The position numbers and the translations under genes are program-made. 64,000 nucleotides of DNA from Usnea hakonensis (Eukaryota; Ascomycota; Lecanoromycetes; Lecanorales; Parmeliaceae), in the NCBI GenBank assembly GCA_013423325.1, contig BLJB01000202.1, positions 586 to 64,585 of the forward strand, read 5' to 3'. The stretch's first letter is position 1. The number at the start of each line of letters is the position of its first letter. Below, in pieces: positions 46,594 to 57,499 of the stretch. The notes under the pieces were generated by a model that ran no database searches, was not told where the DNA came from, and was given only the letters and a program-made list of their open reading frames with translations.

Positions 46594-46950
46594 TTAACAG
46601 CTAAGATAACAGACATCGTTGGACAAAGTATAATGGCAGCTAGATCTTCCGCAATGCTGAATGACATCGACGTTGCCGTTGCCGTCGCACTTGACCTAGG
46701 AGACAATCAGCTACGCTGTGCGAGACTCGATTCCGAGAGGGTGGGGGCTTACCATGTCCCAGCCGTTGACGGAGCAGCCAACTTCGTTCAGCGCATAGCA
46801 TTTTTCACCCTCTTTCCAATGCTGGGTGTTGCAGCCGCCGTTGAGGGGAGGGGTACCGATGATGCCTTGAGGCTCTGGAGTCGGGGTGGCATTGGTGAGG
46901 CCCAGGAGGCTGAGAGCCGCGATGGCGGCGATGGTGGAGAAGAATTGCAT
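46594..46950 (-). CDS. Small secreted cysteine-rich protein (effector candidate)
   Basis: Exons 46950-46753 and 46695-46594 with a 57-bp GT-AG intron (phase 0) give 99 aa. The N-terminus MQFFSTIAAIAALSLLGLTNA is a clear signal peptide, followed by a short TPTPEP linker. The mature part of about 75 residues holds eight cysteines, enough for four disulfides, and the last residue is Cys. I recognise no named family. Small size, secretion and paired cysteines are what is expected of fungal effectors or antimicrobial/adhesion proteins. It is the only intact gene in a 5.5-kb graveyard between the HET gene and the MIT gene, an environment typical of effector genes. A plus-strand ORF over the same stretch is its shadow. 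Confidence 0.8.
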
Positions 46951-47150
46951 TTTGTAGGTGAGGCGAGTGATTTGATTACGGGCTTAGTGATGATTATAGA
47001 AGGTTTTAAAAGAGTGTGATGCTGAGACAGAGCGTTGTGCTGGTAAAGAGCGTGGGGCTGTTTAAAGAGCGTGGTGTTTGTGGGGCTTGGATGTTTCGTA
47101 ATGAAGCAGAAGGTGAGCGCAAAGCTGAAGGTTTATATAATCTTCTGGAT
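46951..47150 (-). promoter_or_regulatory. Putative promoter of the secreted-protein gene
   Basis: On the minus strand a TATATAA lies at about 47133-47140, roughly 185 bp before the ATG. Between them the plus strand shows three copies of a AAGAGCGTG-like unit (about 47027, 47047, 47061), which could be factor-binding sites. Confidence 0.35.
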
Positions 47151-48895
47151 TTATAGTTGACCTTCATTGTACTCACCTCATCTCATTTACTGTAGTACGA
47201 GTATCTAAAGTGGGATTGCAGTGCTCGCCAGCAACTTGCAAGGGTATATGGAGGTGACATTATTCGATCCTCGCTAATGACACCAACACCAACAGATCTC
47301 TTTCATACTTGAAAGCTCAGCCTGCTCAGGTGAGGTACTGATGGAATGAAGTACTAGTCTAATTGTGCAGCTTGCAAGATCGGCCAGCTGAAGAGCCATA
47401 ATTTTAAATAATATAGAGTATCTTGAATAATACCTCACATTTTGAATAATAAATTATAAGTCATTTCATTATATTAGGGAGTAGCCAGACATCAAAGTTT
47501 GCTAATAATAACCGGCGTTGGCTAAGGTATTGTTTCAGGTCTTGGTGGTTTGTGACTACCCTTGGATCAAGCTTTTATACTACGCTGTCACTAGTGTTGG
47601 AACATCATACAGAGGCATATATAAGCCCCCCCCTGGTCCAGAGTCTTCCCAGGATCGTTGCCTTGTCTTAGTGGGCCTTAACAAGGGTATCAAGGCATCG
47701 AGCCGTTGATTACATTTCTGATTACATTTTTTTCAAAAGACTGCCAACGCTATCTTGAGAGCGATGAACCGAGCGGTGAACCAGCATGCCGTAGTCGCGC
47801 ATCGCAAGGCTGGTCGAAAAGTTTCTTGGCGAGCGTCGGCTATCTTCCCATTTCAACATAATGGCTATGAGTGAGAAGCCACGTGCTCGCTGTCCACCTC
47901 TCGAGCCTCAAAATTGTTCAACTCATATCCTCGTGGGAAGTTATACAGGACGGGGAAAGACAAGTCCCTGATGAAAGAGCAGAACATCAGACTTGAGAGT
48001 GTAAAGAGATCTCTTGTTCCTATGATTTGGTACTCGAAGACGCCCCGAACGATTGACCAAGCAATCCATTATCAGATGCACAGCGTTATTATTGCTCTGT
48101 TCATACCACGTGCTTTTGCAAGGTGGGTATCAAAAGTCAAAATTTCATCAGCAGTCCCTCTACACTACTGACTACTGTCGGGCTGTATCCTGATTATCAT
48201 AAATTTCACACTAGAACCATACTCCCATCTTGCATTTCCCTCAATCCCGTTGGCCTAGCCTTGCTTCTTAAAGTCACGGGATCAGCTCTTTACCATTCAC
48301 GGGCCATCAAAGTCGGGACCAACCCACTGTCGTCCAAATTGCGGCCCTGGTAGATGGCCTAGCTTATTTCGGGGGGCAAGGATGAAGGACCCAACGACCT
48401 CTTTCGCCGCAACTCGACGCCATGCTCTGGATATCTAGCAGGTTAGGCTTATGAGGAAATATCAATTCAATCAATTATACATTTGTCATTGCGGGATCAA
48501 TGTGACAATGTCTGGTGGCCTACACTGTTCTCGCAGCATCGTCAGAGAGTAGTCCAATCATGTAATTACCTAGATTACTACCTGATATTATCAAGCATCT
48601 CCGGGGCTAAAGCAATCTGGTGACAAAGCGCAGCTAGCTAGCCAGGCGCCGAGTGAGCGAGATCAGCGTCTTATCCAGAAAGGGTTTAGAGCCTTTCATG
48701 CAGGTCTTCCTGTGCCAAGAAATTTAAGGCGTGACGCGACGTCACGTGCGAAGCTAATCAATTGGCGTTCCTAGATTATCCCACAGGGGTTGGGCTCGGT
48801 TTGCAGTGCATGACATTCAGCTCCTGCAGTATTTGTCTCTAAGCTGTGGACAAGCTTTCCTTGGTGTTCAACGCACGAATAAGACCCTGATGCCC
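47151..48895. other. Gene-poor intergenic region
   Basis: No ORF with a recognisable domain or credible structure was found on either strand over 1.7 kb. The right end is the promoter region of the MIT-domain gene. Confidence 0.5.
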
Positions 48896-50466
48896 ATGGA
48901 TGCTTCACCATTGACTCTGGTAGATCCCAAGACATAAACCTTTACCCACGGCAGATATTGTACTAATTAGGCTGCTTCCAGGCGCAAACCCACGCCCGCA
49001 AAGCCTCTAAAGCGAATATCCCTACTGCTACTATCGACGAGCATGATCTGGCGGCAGGGCAGTTCGCGACTGCTGCGAAAGGAACAGACAATTCAGAGGT
49101 TCGGGCCTGGCAATCATACAGTCATTTTCCGAGGCTGACAGACGGCTAGGCATTTCGCACCCTAAAATTGCTGGAACAGCACCACCGGAAGCTCGCCCAG
49201 CTACTGAAATTCCATAATTCACATCCTGTCACTTCAAGTCAAGAAGCTGTCTCCGAAGCAAAGCCTGCTCCTCCCCAGCAGCCTTCTTCGCCAGCCCCCA
49301 TAGCAGCACATGATGTTTCGCCATATCGTCCTGCATCCCATAGCCTACCGGCTGCTCATCGACCGCCGCGCGACATTAGCTCTTCGATAGCAAGCAACCT
49401 GGCATCCGCGCGTGGCATACCATCGAACAAGCAGCGGAGAAGCGGAAGTGGCCAAGCCTCTTCACCCGTGCTAGCCCACCAGAATGCTGAAGGCAAGGTC
49501 TTCACTCCGCCCAGGAGATCGCAGCTTGGAATCGCAGCTTCAAAGTCAGCATCCTCGCCTACTACCGAGAAAGTTCCTATGACGCCAGAAGTTCCCTCTA
49601 CCAAAGAATCTTCAGCGGCGGACACTAACTCTCAGGAGCCTGCTGCTGTGAAAACAGACGAGCCTTTTCAACGCTTCTACTCAACCTTCGAATCTCTCTT
49701 CTCCAAGCTCTCTGCCCCCCTGGCCTTCGCCGGTCTCCCCCTCAACGCGGATTTACCACAGTCCGCCGAACCAGTACCAGCCACCAAGCAAACCTCAAAA
49801 CCCTCGGAGCGCGCTACTGCTGAGCCCGAGTACTCCCGTCTCTTCTCCAAAGCCGCGTTTCGCGCCATCCGCGACGAGCCCGGCAATACCAATCTCGGCG
49901 CCGCAGAAAGCTTCTACGTCGTCCCCACGACCGGGGGCACAATGCCTTACGCTAGCATACTAGCCCGAGATCGATACAACTTCCCTGCGCTAGAGAGAGA
50001 CAATACAAGAAACAGTGAAGAGCTAGATGAATTCGTCGATGCGAGAGAGACGCCAGGGCCGCCTAGTCCGCTGATGACAAGGAGTGGGAGGACGGGAGCA
50101 AAGGCATCGAGCGGCAACAAGACGATGGAAGAATTACAGCTCGAAAACGAAGGGCTGCGAAAATCACTCGATACCCTCTCGAAGCGATTGTGGGAGTTTG
50201 AAGCTGGCGCCCAAGCGTCGTCGTTTGCGTTGCAGCAGAGTATCAGAGCCATGAGACAGTCGCCCGGGGCATCGCAGGCCGGCACGGGCGTCCATACTGA
50301 GGAGTTGGAAGAGCAGATCCGGGAGGCGAGGATGGAGATGGAGAGGATGGATAAGGAGAATGAGAAGTTGAAGGGGGTGGTTGGGAGGTATAGGGAACGG
50401 TGGGAGAAGTTGAAAGAGGGGGCGAGAGTCAGGCGGGAAGGAGGGCCGAAGGAGGAGGGGGAATGA
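48896..50466 (+). CDS. MIT-like domain protein with C-terminal coiled coil
   Basis: Exons 48896-48919, 48982-49098, 49150-50466 (introns 62 and 51 bp, both phase 0) give 485 aa. The tiny first exon (MDASPLTL) was placed because its donor, the branch-like CTAAT and the acceptor join it in phase to a helical segment. Residues 1-75 look like an MIT three-helix bundle (ARKASKAN ... HDLAAGQFATAAKGTDNSE|AFRTLKLLEQHHRKLAQLLK), which in other proteins binds ESCRT-III tails. The middle is Ser/Pro-rich and disordered. Residues ~355-480 form a coiled coil (MEELQLENEGLRKSLDTLSK; EEQIREARMEMERMDKENEK). Probably a trafficking or microtubule-linked adaptor; the partner is unknown. Convergent with the dynein chain gene, 156 bp apart. 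Confidence 0.8.
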
Positions 50467-50622
50467 TTATGTAGAGCTGGTATCAGTCATCTAATCTAAG
50501 CTGTTCGGAGAGCCTTGGAAAACTTCTACAGTTCCTTCTTGCTCGCTGTGCAATTGCAAAGCAATATCAATTGCGGGCTGGGTATCAAAGCACTGTCAAA
50601 CCATCGCCAAACCCCAGCACAC

Positions 50623-52491
50623 TCAGTCACGGCTAGCCGCCTTCTTACTCGGCGTCCCGCTACTCTCCCGACTCGCATCCTTCTTCCCCGGCGTCCCTCT
50701 CGGACTCCCGCTCGCCCCCCTCTTCATCAGTCCAGCGAAAAATGAATTCAGAGCCTCATTCTCCGCCTTTATGTCGTCCGGGATCTTGGGCGCACCCGTT
50801 GCCACCTCGGGCGTCCCACTGCCGCTCTCCGCCATGCCTTCCTTCCTACTCCTCAGCTTCTTGAGCATGTCGTCGGCGTCGACTTGGATCCCGCCCATGT
50901 TGACTTGCACGGGACCTATGTGCTCGTTGACGCGCTCGTCGTGGGGCTTGTTGTTGGTGCTGTTGCTGAATGTGTTGCTGTTGTTGGGGTCCTTTTCCGA
51001 GGATGCTGCGGCGGCGGCTTCTTCCTCGGCTTTGAGCTTTTCGAGAACTTCGAGTTGGGTGGTGAGGAATGCCTGGGTTGTTGAAGTTGATACTTCGATG
51101 CTTGGACTTTTGGTCTGGCTGGATGAGTAGGCGTGAGGATCGGGGATGGTGGATTCGTATGTGTGGAGGATAGCGCTTTCTGGGCTTGATTCGACGTTGT
51201 TGGTCTCTGGAGCGCCGTTGGCGGCGGCAGAGGCCAAGGCTTGAAGATCGATACTCCATCCAGTGCTTGTGCCTTCGACGTCGAACCCTTCGCGTAACAC
51301 CCGTATCTTGCCCCATGAATCCCAGTTTGGTGGGATGAGGACTTGGTCCCTATCGACGACATTGTGCTTGACACTTTGCTTTTTCAGCTGAGAATGTATG
51401 CCTAGGGTGGAGTGAATGAGTGTTGGGAGGGAATTTGGGACAGATACTGATGTGTATATCAGAGATGCACCGTCTAGAATCATTAGCAGCGCTAAAGCTC
51501 AAAGACTTTGGGGGACTCACGCTTCATCAGTATTGTGCGAAGGAATTGGAGTACAAAGTCAAATTCTTCTTCTTTCCAGCCGTGCTCGACTTCGAGGGTG
51601 TTGGTCTTATCTGCCTGAATTTGTGTTCCGTCAGCCTTACCTGTGCAGCGTCCGAATCACGTATCAAATATACATATGAAAGTACGCACCCCGTGACAGA
51701 CCACACATAGCGGCAGCCCCAAGGGTTCGTCCCATTCCCCTTGACTCAGTGGAAGAGTCACATTACCATCGCTGCCTGTACTTGAGCCACCAGCATCGTA
51801 TGTCGGTGTCCCTCTTTTCCGTTGCTGCCATTCTTTCATAGTTTTTTCCATAGACTCCATACTTGCCTCGTCGAGGGATGAAGTAATGTCTCGCAGCATC
51901 TCGATCCAAGCTTTCATCTGGCGAGCCCACCGCCAAGGTTCGCTCCAGTCAAGTAATATTACCAAAAGCGTTTCTGGTATAGACTGTGGTGTGAAAAGCG
52001 GCTTGAGTAGCGGAGCGAAAGCAGGTGAAGACTCGGAGAGGAAGTACGTGGACAGTCTAGCAAGCGTGTCTAGGTGATGTCAGCTACGCTACCAGGTTTG
52101 AGACTGGCCTGTGAAGGCGAATCCTTCACCTTCTTGATCGGTATCCAGCACATCCTGATATGTGTACCCCAAAGCAAACTCATTAGCGACCAACTGCTTC
52201 CTCTTCTGTCGGTCCTGGGGGCGTTTAGCGGTATCCGAGGTCAAAGTCTCAAGAAACTCTTTCTGCGTGTCCGGCATCCCTCCTATCTTCTCTTCAGCCT
52301 CTACGCTTTTCAAAGCCCATAATTGACTGACCCAGGACTACCAAATTCTTTTCTGACAGCTTCTTCCCACTAGCGACGCTGTCCAGCATCGAGGACCACA
52401 TGCCTTTCTCGCTGTTTCCACTGCTTTGTGGCGCGCCATTTCTTCGTTTGTCCGTGTATATTGGGCCCCTTAGATTCGACTGCCGACTCAT
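50623..52491 (-). CDS. Dynein light intermediate chain
   Basis: Subunit of cytoplasmic dynein that links the motor to cargo adaptors. Exons 52491-52332, 52282-52130, 52069-51690, 51614-51521, 51473-50623; all phases join, giving about 545 aa. The N-terminal G-domain-like part shows a degenerate P-loop (NLVVLGGMPDTQKEFLETL), FALGYTYQDVLD, LLVILLDWSEPWRWARQMK, and VCHG|ADKTNTLEVEHGWKEEEFDF followed by GASLIYTS, all typical of the family. The loss of the GK(S/T) in the P-loop (TQK) is common in fungal members. The C-terminal third is low-complexity and ends in a Ser/Gly/Lys-rich tail (SPRGTPGKKDASRESSGTPS). Confidence 0.92.
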
Positions 52492-53284
52492 GTTGGACGT
52501 CTTCGCTTTGTCAATGAATTGACAAAGTGAAGGAAATTACTTGTATTGGTACTCATATCGCGATGGAAATAAACACCCCTCCCAAGGTCCGCCAAAGCAC
52601 CCCCGGCTAGAGTACACTAGCGTTTAGTGGCCGAAGATCAGCCGCTTACGACAGCACTCTATATTACCGTTTTGGGTTGTTTTTCCGCTCCATGCTATGC
52701 TACACACAAACGACTATTTTAATCCCCAGATACCATTGAACGGACAAAATCTCATACAGTCTTCCTCCCTGCGTCATGCGATGGGGTCACTCACCACCAC
52801 ACACTTGTATCGAATGTAACCTCTGGACCGGGTCATTGATACATTGGAGGACAGGCGACTCATCAGGAGCCTATCCTCCCGTCCGCGGGATTAATCGTCA
52901 TTTCAAGATTGCGAATCATTACAAACCGAGAATCAGGAGCATCTTTTCGCCCATTGACCCGTAGGGTTTCTTACTATTATGGCGCTGTCAATTTGCCATC
53001 GTCATTTTCATAATAAGATACAATAACGTCAATCGTACAAAGGCTTTTTCATTACCACTATCTTGATCTTTATCGCAAATGTTCACTATATATATACATT
53101 GGAGATCTGCTGACTGAAAATAGAGCCAAATTGAAAATGGGTATAGATTTCCTTGTCATGGAGTTGCGTTGGGTTTTTAAAAACGTCTCTTGTATGTTCG
53201 ATCGGGATTCTTTGAACTTTGACCTCTGGCAGTCCATGGGGTACAGGCGAGGCTTTGCACAAATAAGCACGGTACTTTTGGTCT
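52492..53284. other. Promoter side of the dynein chain gene; 3' side of the monooxygenase
   Basis: No gene recognised. Both neighbours are on the minus strand. Confidence 0.5.
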
Positions 53285-54550
53285 TTAGGACACCCATTCA
53301 TACTCCGGGAGCGGGTGTTTATCAGTGCTGGCGAAAGCGCCGCCGAAGAATTTCTGAGCGAATTCCAGAATTTTGGTCCAAGCGATAAAAGCGAATAGAT
53401 GGTTTCGCAGCCATATTCCCCATGCCGTTTGTGGCGCGCAAAATGTAAGGATAAAGGGTGGGATCTTTTGCAGGTCCGTGATGATGGGCCTCAATTGCTC
53501 CTCGTAGCCCCTGAGTCCTGCTGCAAGATCGCCCTTGTGCTTGCAGACCTCCCCAGCCAACAGATAGGCGCCAGCAAGGGCGAGACTCGTGCCGCCGCCA
53601 GTAGGACCGGCTGCGTAACCCGCGTCACCAACTAAAACGAAGCGGCCTTTGTACAGGCTTGGGGTTTTGACTTGGACAATCTCGCTGCCGTAGAAGTCAT
53701 CTGACGTCATCATGGCCTTCATGACCTCGTCGGTTTTCCAGCCACCACCCATGTAGTGCTGAGCTACATATTGTTTTAATCCATCGGTCCCTTCCTTCAT
53801 AGCCTCGCGGAATGGCAGCGTGGAGTCGCGATTGTCACGTGGGTAAATAGCCATTAGTCCGACTCGATTCACGCCCGATGGATCAGGTCCAACACCCATA
53901 AAACGGCCGCCAACAGCGCTGCATCCTTTTGCCACTTTACTTCCCTCAAGAAGATCTTGTTCTATAGAGAAGTAAGCGGCCCAGACATTCGTCGGTTTGA
54001 TGTGGTCTCGGACACCGCAGCCAAAGCCCATAGCACGAGTCCTTGAGGTCGCACCATCACAGGCCACGACAAGGTCGTATTCTGAAGTCGGGAAGCCGTT
54101 CGCGAATTCGACCGTAATAGGTCCGTCTTCCTTTCCGCTTTGCTGCATCGAGGCGATTTGCTCGCCAAAAATATACTTGGTATCTTCGTTATCATTGGTC
54201 AGGTCGAAGAGGATTCTTGCCAGGTCGCCGCGGAAGATCTCATACTCCGAGACAAGCGACTGCTGATCTGGATTTCCAGTAGCTCCAATAGTTCCGTACG
54301 GTCGACCATTATCTCGGACGAAGCTGATACCTTTCATCTCCGTCGTCTTGGCTCGCACGGCGGCCTCCATACCTAGCATCTTCCGCATTACAGTGACACC
54401 AACAGTACGGATGTCGATACCTTGTCCGTTGGTGCGCAGCTTTGGAAAGCGTTCGATCACGGTGACTTTTGCTCCGGCTTTTGCAAACCAGTAAGCCGCC
54501 GTTGGGCCTGCGATGGATGCGCCCACGATGAGGACCCGTGGTTGAAACAT
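53285..54550 (-). CDS. FAD-dependent monooxygenase (PHBH/TetX-like)
   Basis: Single exon, 421 aa, ATG at 54550. Group A flavoprotein monooxygenases hydroxylate aromatic or polyketide-like substrates with NAD(P)H and O2. The N-terminal Rossmann motif is VLIVGASIAG (5-15; second Gly replaced by Ser as in TetX-like enzymes), followed by the Glu that binds the ADP ribose (VTVIERFP). The middle motif is DLVVACDGATSRTR (~160-172). The third is FVLVGDAGYAAGPTGGGTSL (~301-320), the FAD-binding GD motif. The size is full length. It is isolated, with no biosynthetic neighbours, so the substrate is unknown. Confidence 0.9.
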   Translation of the reverse strand: MFQPRVLIVGASIAGPTAAYWFAKAGAKVTVIERFPKLRTNGQGIDIRTVGVTVMRKMLGMEAAVRAKTTEMKGISFVRDNGRPYGTIGATGNPDQQSLVSEYEIFRGDLARILFDLTNDNEDTKYIFGEQIASMQQSGKEDGPITVEFANGFPTSEYDLVVACDGATSRTRAMGFGCGVRDHIKPTNVWAAYFSIEQDLLEGSKVAKGCSAVGGRFMGVGPDPSGVNRVGLMAIYPRDNRDSTLPFREAMKEGTDGLKQYVAQHYMGGGWKTDEVMKAMMTSDDFYGSEIVQVKTPSLYKGRFVLVGDAGYAAGPTGGGTSLALAGAYLLAGEVCKHKGDLAAGLRGYEEQLRPIITDLQKIPPFILTFCAPQTAWGIWLRNHLFAFIAWTKILEFAQKFFGGAFASTDKHPLPEYEWVS

Positions 54551-57190
54551 AGTATTTGAACTGTGTACAATGAGGGATCTTCTGGTAACTCAATCCCAAT
54601 TTGTATTTCATGGGATCCTCGGTGATCGGACTGATATGTGTCTCCAGAGACCGGATACTCTTGGCTTCAAGGATTCTGAGTAAGTCTAAACCTGCGTTGG
54701 TATGGACTCATTTTAATTTACGGGTACGAGTACGAAGATTCAACACTCAGGGGTGGGCGATTATGTTGTATATTCGAATACCCCATTTGTGGATTATTGT
54801 CTCGTTCTTATGCCTTTCATGAAGATATGCTGTAAGAACTCCTGAACAACGCGTTACGGAAATGAGCGTTTGTGAAGGACCGAGATTGGGTTAAGCGTTT
54901 AGGGAAAGGCTGAGATTGAGTTTCAAGATCAGATCGTCTCGGATTCGGGTTCGGGTTCGGGTTCGGATTGGGGAGTGTCAGTGGTGGCAGGTTCGGGTCG
55001 GGGTTTCGGGCGACGGGTTTCGGCTCCATGAGAGACGGATCCACTGTGGCTTGATGTATCGTTTTCTACTGTCTATTGTGGAACGAGACCATAGGTAGTA
55101 ATGGTAAGAGTATCAAAGCTAGATCGGTGACGATATTCGTGCTTTCCAAATAATTTTACCACGCGTCATAATAGCCAAATTAGTAAGTCCTTGCGTTCAC
55201 ACGAAGCTTAAAGTATACTTACCTTATGGTCTAGTCCGGCTAGAGCCTCTAGATTGTCCCACGGCCTGGGAAGAAGGCATAGGAAAGCCATTTTAAATTC
55301 TTCGACGATTGCCCGGATGATTATGAAGCTTGTAGATCGCTTCGGAGAGGAGACGATACTAGTTTCTGTCAGACTCCTTGCTCCAAATCTCGAAATTGAA
55401 GTGAAGATCAAAAACAAGGTGTGAACCTGCACAGTGGAAAATAATGGGTCGCGTATGATGCAGACGAAGTATTTTGTGAAAATAGTATTCAGTTGGATTG
55501 GTGTTCCATTTTCGTGTTTTTTGGAAGGCTCCACCTGAGGGACTTGCTTCTTTTGTGACAAACTGATGATGGATAATGGGCGAGAAAGACAGGGATGAGA
55601 CCACTCATACATTAACGGGAGCCCATGTCGTCTTACGACTCATATAGCAGGCGGGAAATTCCAGGGCTGGCGTGCGAAGAGGAAAGTGTTGATGAACCCG
55701 TTCTTCAATGGGTGCTCAGTGAATCCATCCAGGTCACATGCAGAGCCGTACCAAAAGCTAGTAGTGCAACGCCCCAGATCGGCCCTCTCACAAACTTGCA
55801 GTCATGGGGTGCCAGCTGACACCCTACTTCCAAATCGACGATTGGATTCGACGCTTTCCGAAGGACCTACAAGCCGGCATGCTTTGATTATCATCGACTA
55901 TAAGTCAAATTGATCCTTTTTGCCTGTCGATATCATTATGACAAGTTAATCATTCTTGCAGACTCTGCATGAGCAGTACCGAACCGAGCAATTTGGGCCA
56001 TGGCAGACGGGGTATTGCTATCCCTGGGAGTACCATTTCAGGGCGCCAGATAGCTTGGAAAGAGGCCGCAAACCTTACTACTTTACCACTGAAGACGAGT
56101 GCACGTGATTTCAGCAGCAGGCAATGATCCTCCAAAACCGAGCGAACAACTTTCGTCCAACATCCGCCAATGAGCGAGCAGCTCAGCAATTCACACAGTG
56201 ATCTGCCCCTTCAGCTCCGCCACCACCGCCTCAGAAGCCAATTACTGAGTCCAGAAAGTGGCAGTAGTCGTGATCCTAGTTCATAAGGTTGAGAAAAGTA
56301 CGTTCATGCACGAGCAGCGAGATATCCTCCGCAATGCACATAGAAACTACTATGTGGTCCGAGGAGATTTTGTTTTCCTCTTGCGCCGCGAAGTAGCCCA
56401 CGGACCACAATTCTCAGCCCGCCCTCAGCCGTGGCTTTTTGGCCCATGATCCAAACTGAGCTAATTACTCAGCCAACATATCCACCAACAGAAAAGTCCA
56501 AGTCAGCAGTGACTGAAGGGTTGAAGATATTCGCTCTATACACTGTCGATTGCATATTGAACAGTAAGACCAAATACGCTTCACTGCATTTCCTATCGAT
56601 ATTAGTTACCAAACAGGCGAGAAATTTCCTCAACCCTGCCAGATAAGGCATTGGTATAAACGACGCTTTCTTCGCGTTGGATGTAATTTCCTCGCTATTC
56701 TTTCTTACTCAAGCACTGTAAATGGCATTGTTATATCGCGAGAGCGAAAGGGCGCTCGTGCTGACGGTACACTACACATCAGTCATTTGCCATGACAGCT
56801 ATGCACGAGCAGTCGCATCTGCCTTCTGGGGGAGAAGACACTACTTCCTACGCAGTCCTTTTGCAAGCACATTCAGCTTCAACCTGCGCCAGATCGATTA
56901 CTGACATTTTCGCGTATTATGTCAATAGTGAATAGAATATTGCATCTTTATCAGACGCATATAGAAGACTGTTCAGAGCGACGATCTTGATTCAGGAAAG
57001 GGCAAGAAAGGGGTCGATCTACGCGATAAAATGTCGTATGATAGTCCTTATATAATCACGGCCGTTTCGACCCGCAACTAAGTTCTTCTGGGGCCGACTT
57101 AGGAAGTCTCCTCGGTTAAACTACAGCAGTACTATCAAATTCCCTTGAAAATTAGATACTTATGCAAACGATGGTTAGACGGATATTTAG
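54551..57190. other. Gene-poor intergenic region, 2.6 kb
   Basis: No coding region could be supported. ORFs such as 55208-55612 (-) and 55950-56189 (-) lack domains and splice structure. A short TTCGGG repeat lies at 54942-54968. Confidence 0.5.
54942..54968 (+). repeat. TTCGGG hexamer microsatellite
   Basis: About four tandem units of GGTTCG/TTCGGG. It would encode Pro-Asn repeats on the minus strand but in no convincing gene. Confidence 0.7.
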
Positions 57191-57301
57191 CACGTGATAA
57201 AGTCTCTGTTTCGGCAATTAGACCGGTATGTCCGGGTACAAGGTGGGATGATAGTGGGGTTGCATATGCAGCGCGCAGATCATCGATAAAGACAGCTTAT
57301 C
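57191..57301 (+). promoter_or_regulatory. GATA sites and E-box upstream of the permease
   Basis: CACGTG at 57191-57196 overlaps the first of three GATA motifs: GATAA at 57196, GATAAA at 57285, and CTTATC (GATAAG on minus) at 57296-57301, all within about 300 bp of the permease ATG. Clustered GATA motifs are the binding pattern of AreA/Nit2-type nitrogen regulators, which fits an amino-acid permease. Chance occurrence is not excluded. Confidence 0.35.
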
Positions 57302-57499
57302 TTCGCAATCGTTCTTCTCAACCCGGCAGTGAATTGCGCATTTGACTTGTGCAGCTATTGAGGCCCTGACGTTTTTTCACTCCAGCTGAGATAGATGAGG
57401 AGTTCCCGGGCAGCTTGAATTGTAGCATACTGCCTAACAGCGCTTGGAGGATTCGCTGCTTTTTATTCGCATCTATCGATTTAGAGCCCTGAGGACACC

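Noticed and set aside
46633..47019. 128-codon plus-strand ORF
   Set aside because: Antisense to the small secreted protein, whose signal peptide, intron and cysteines make it the real gene.
54942..54968. Telomere-like repeat
   Set aside because: The unit is TTCGGG, not the fungal TTAGGG, and only about four copies are present, internal to the window.
55208..55612. 134-codon minus-strand ORF in the 54.5-57.2 kb gap
   Set aside because: No domain, no splice partners and unremarkable composition; not reported as a gene.
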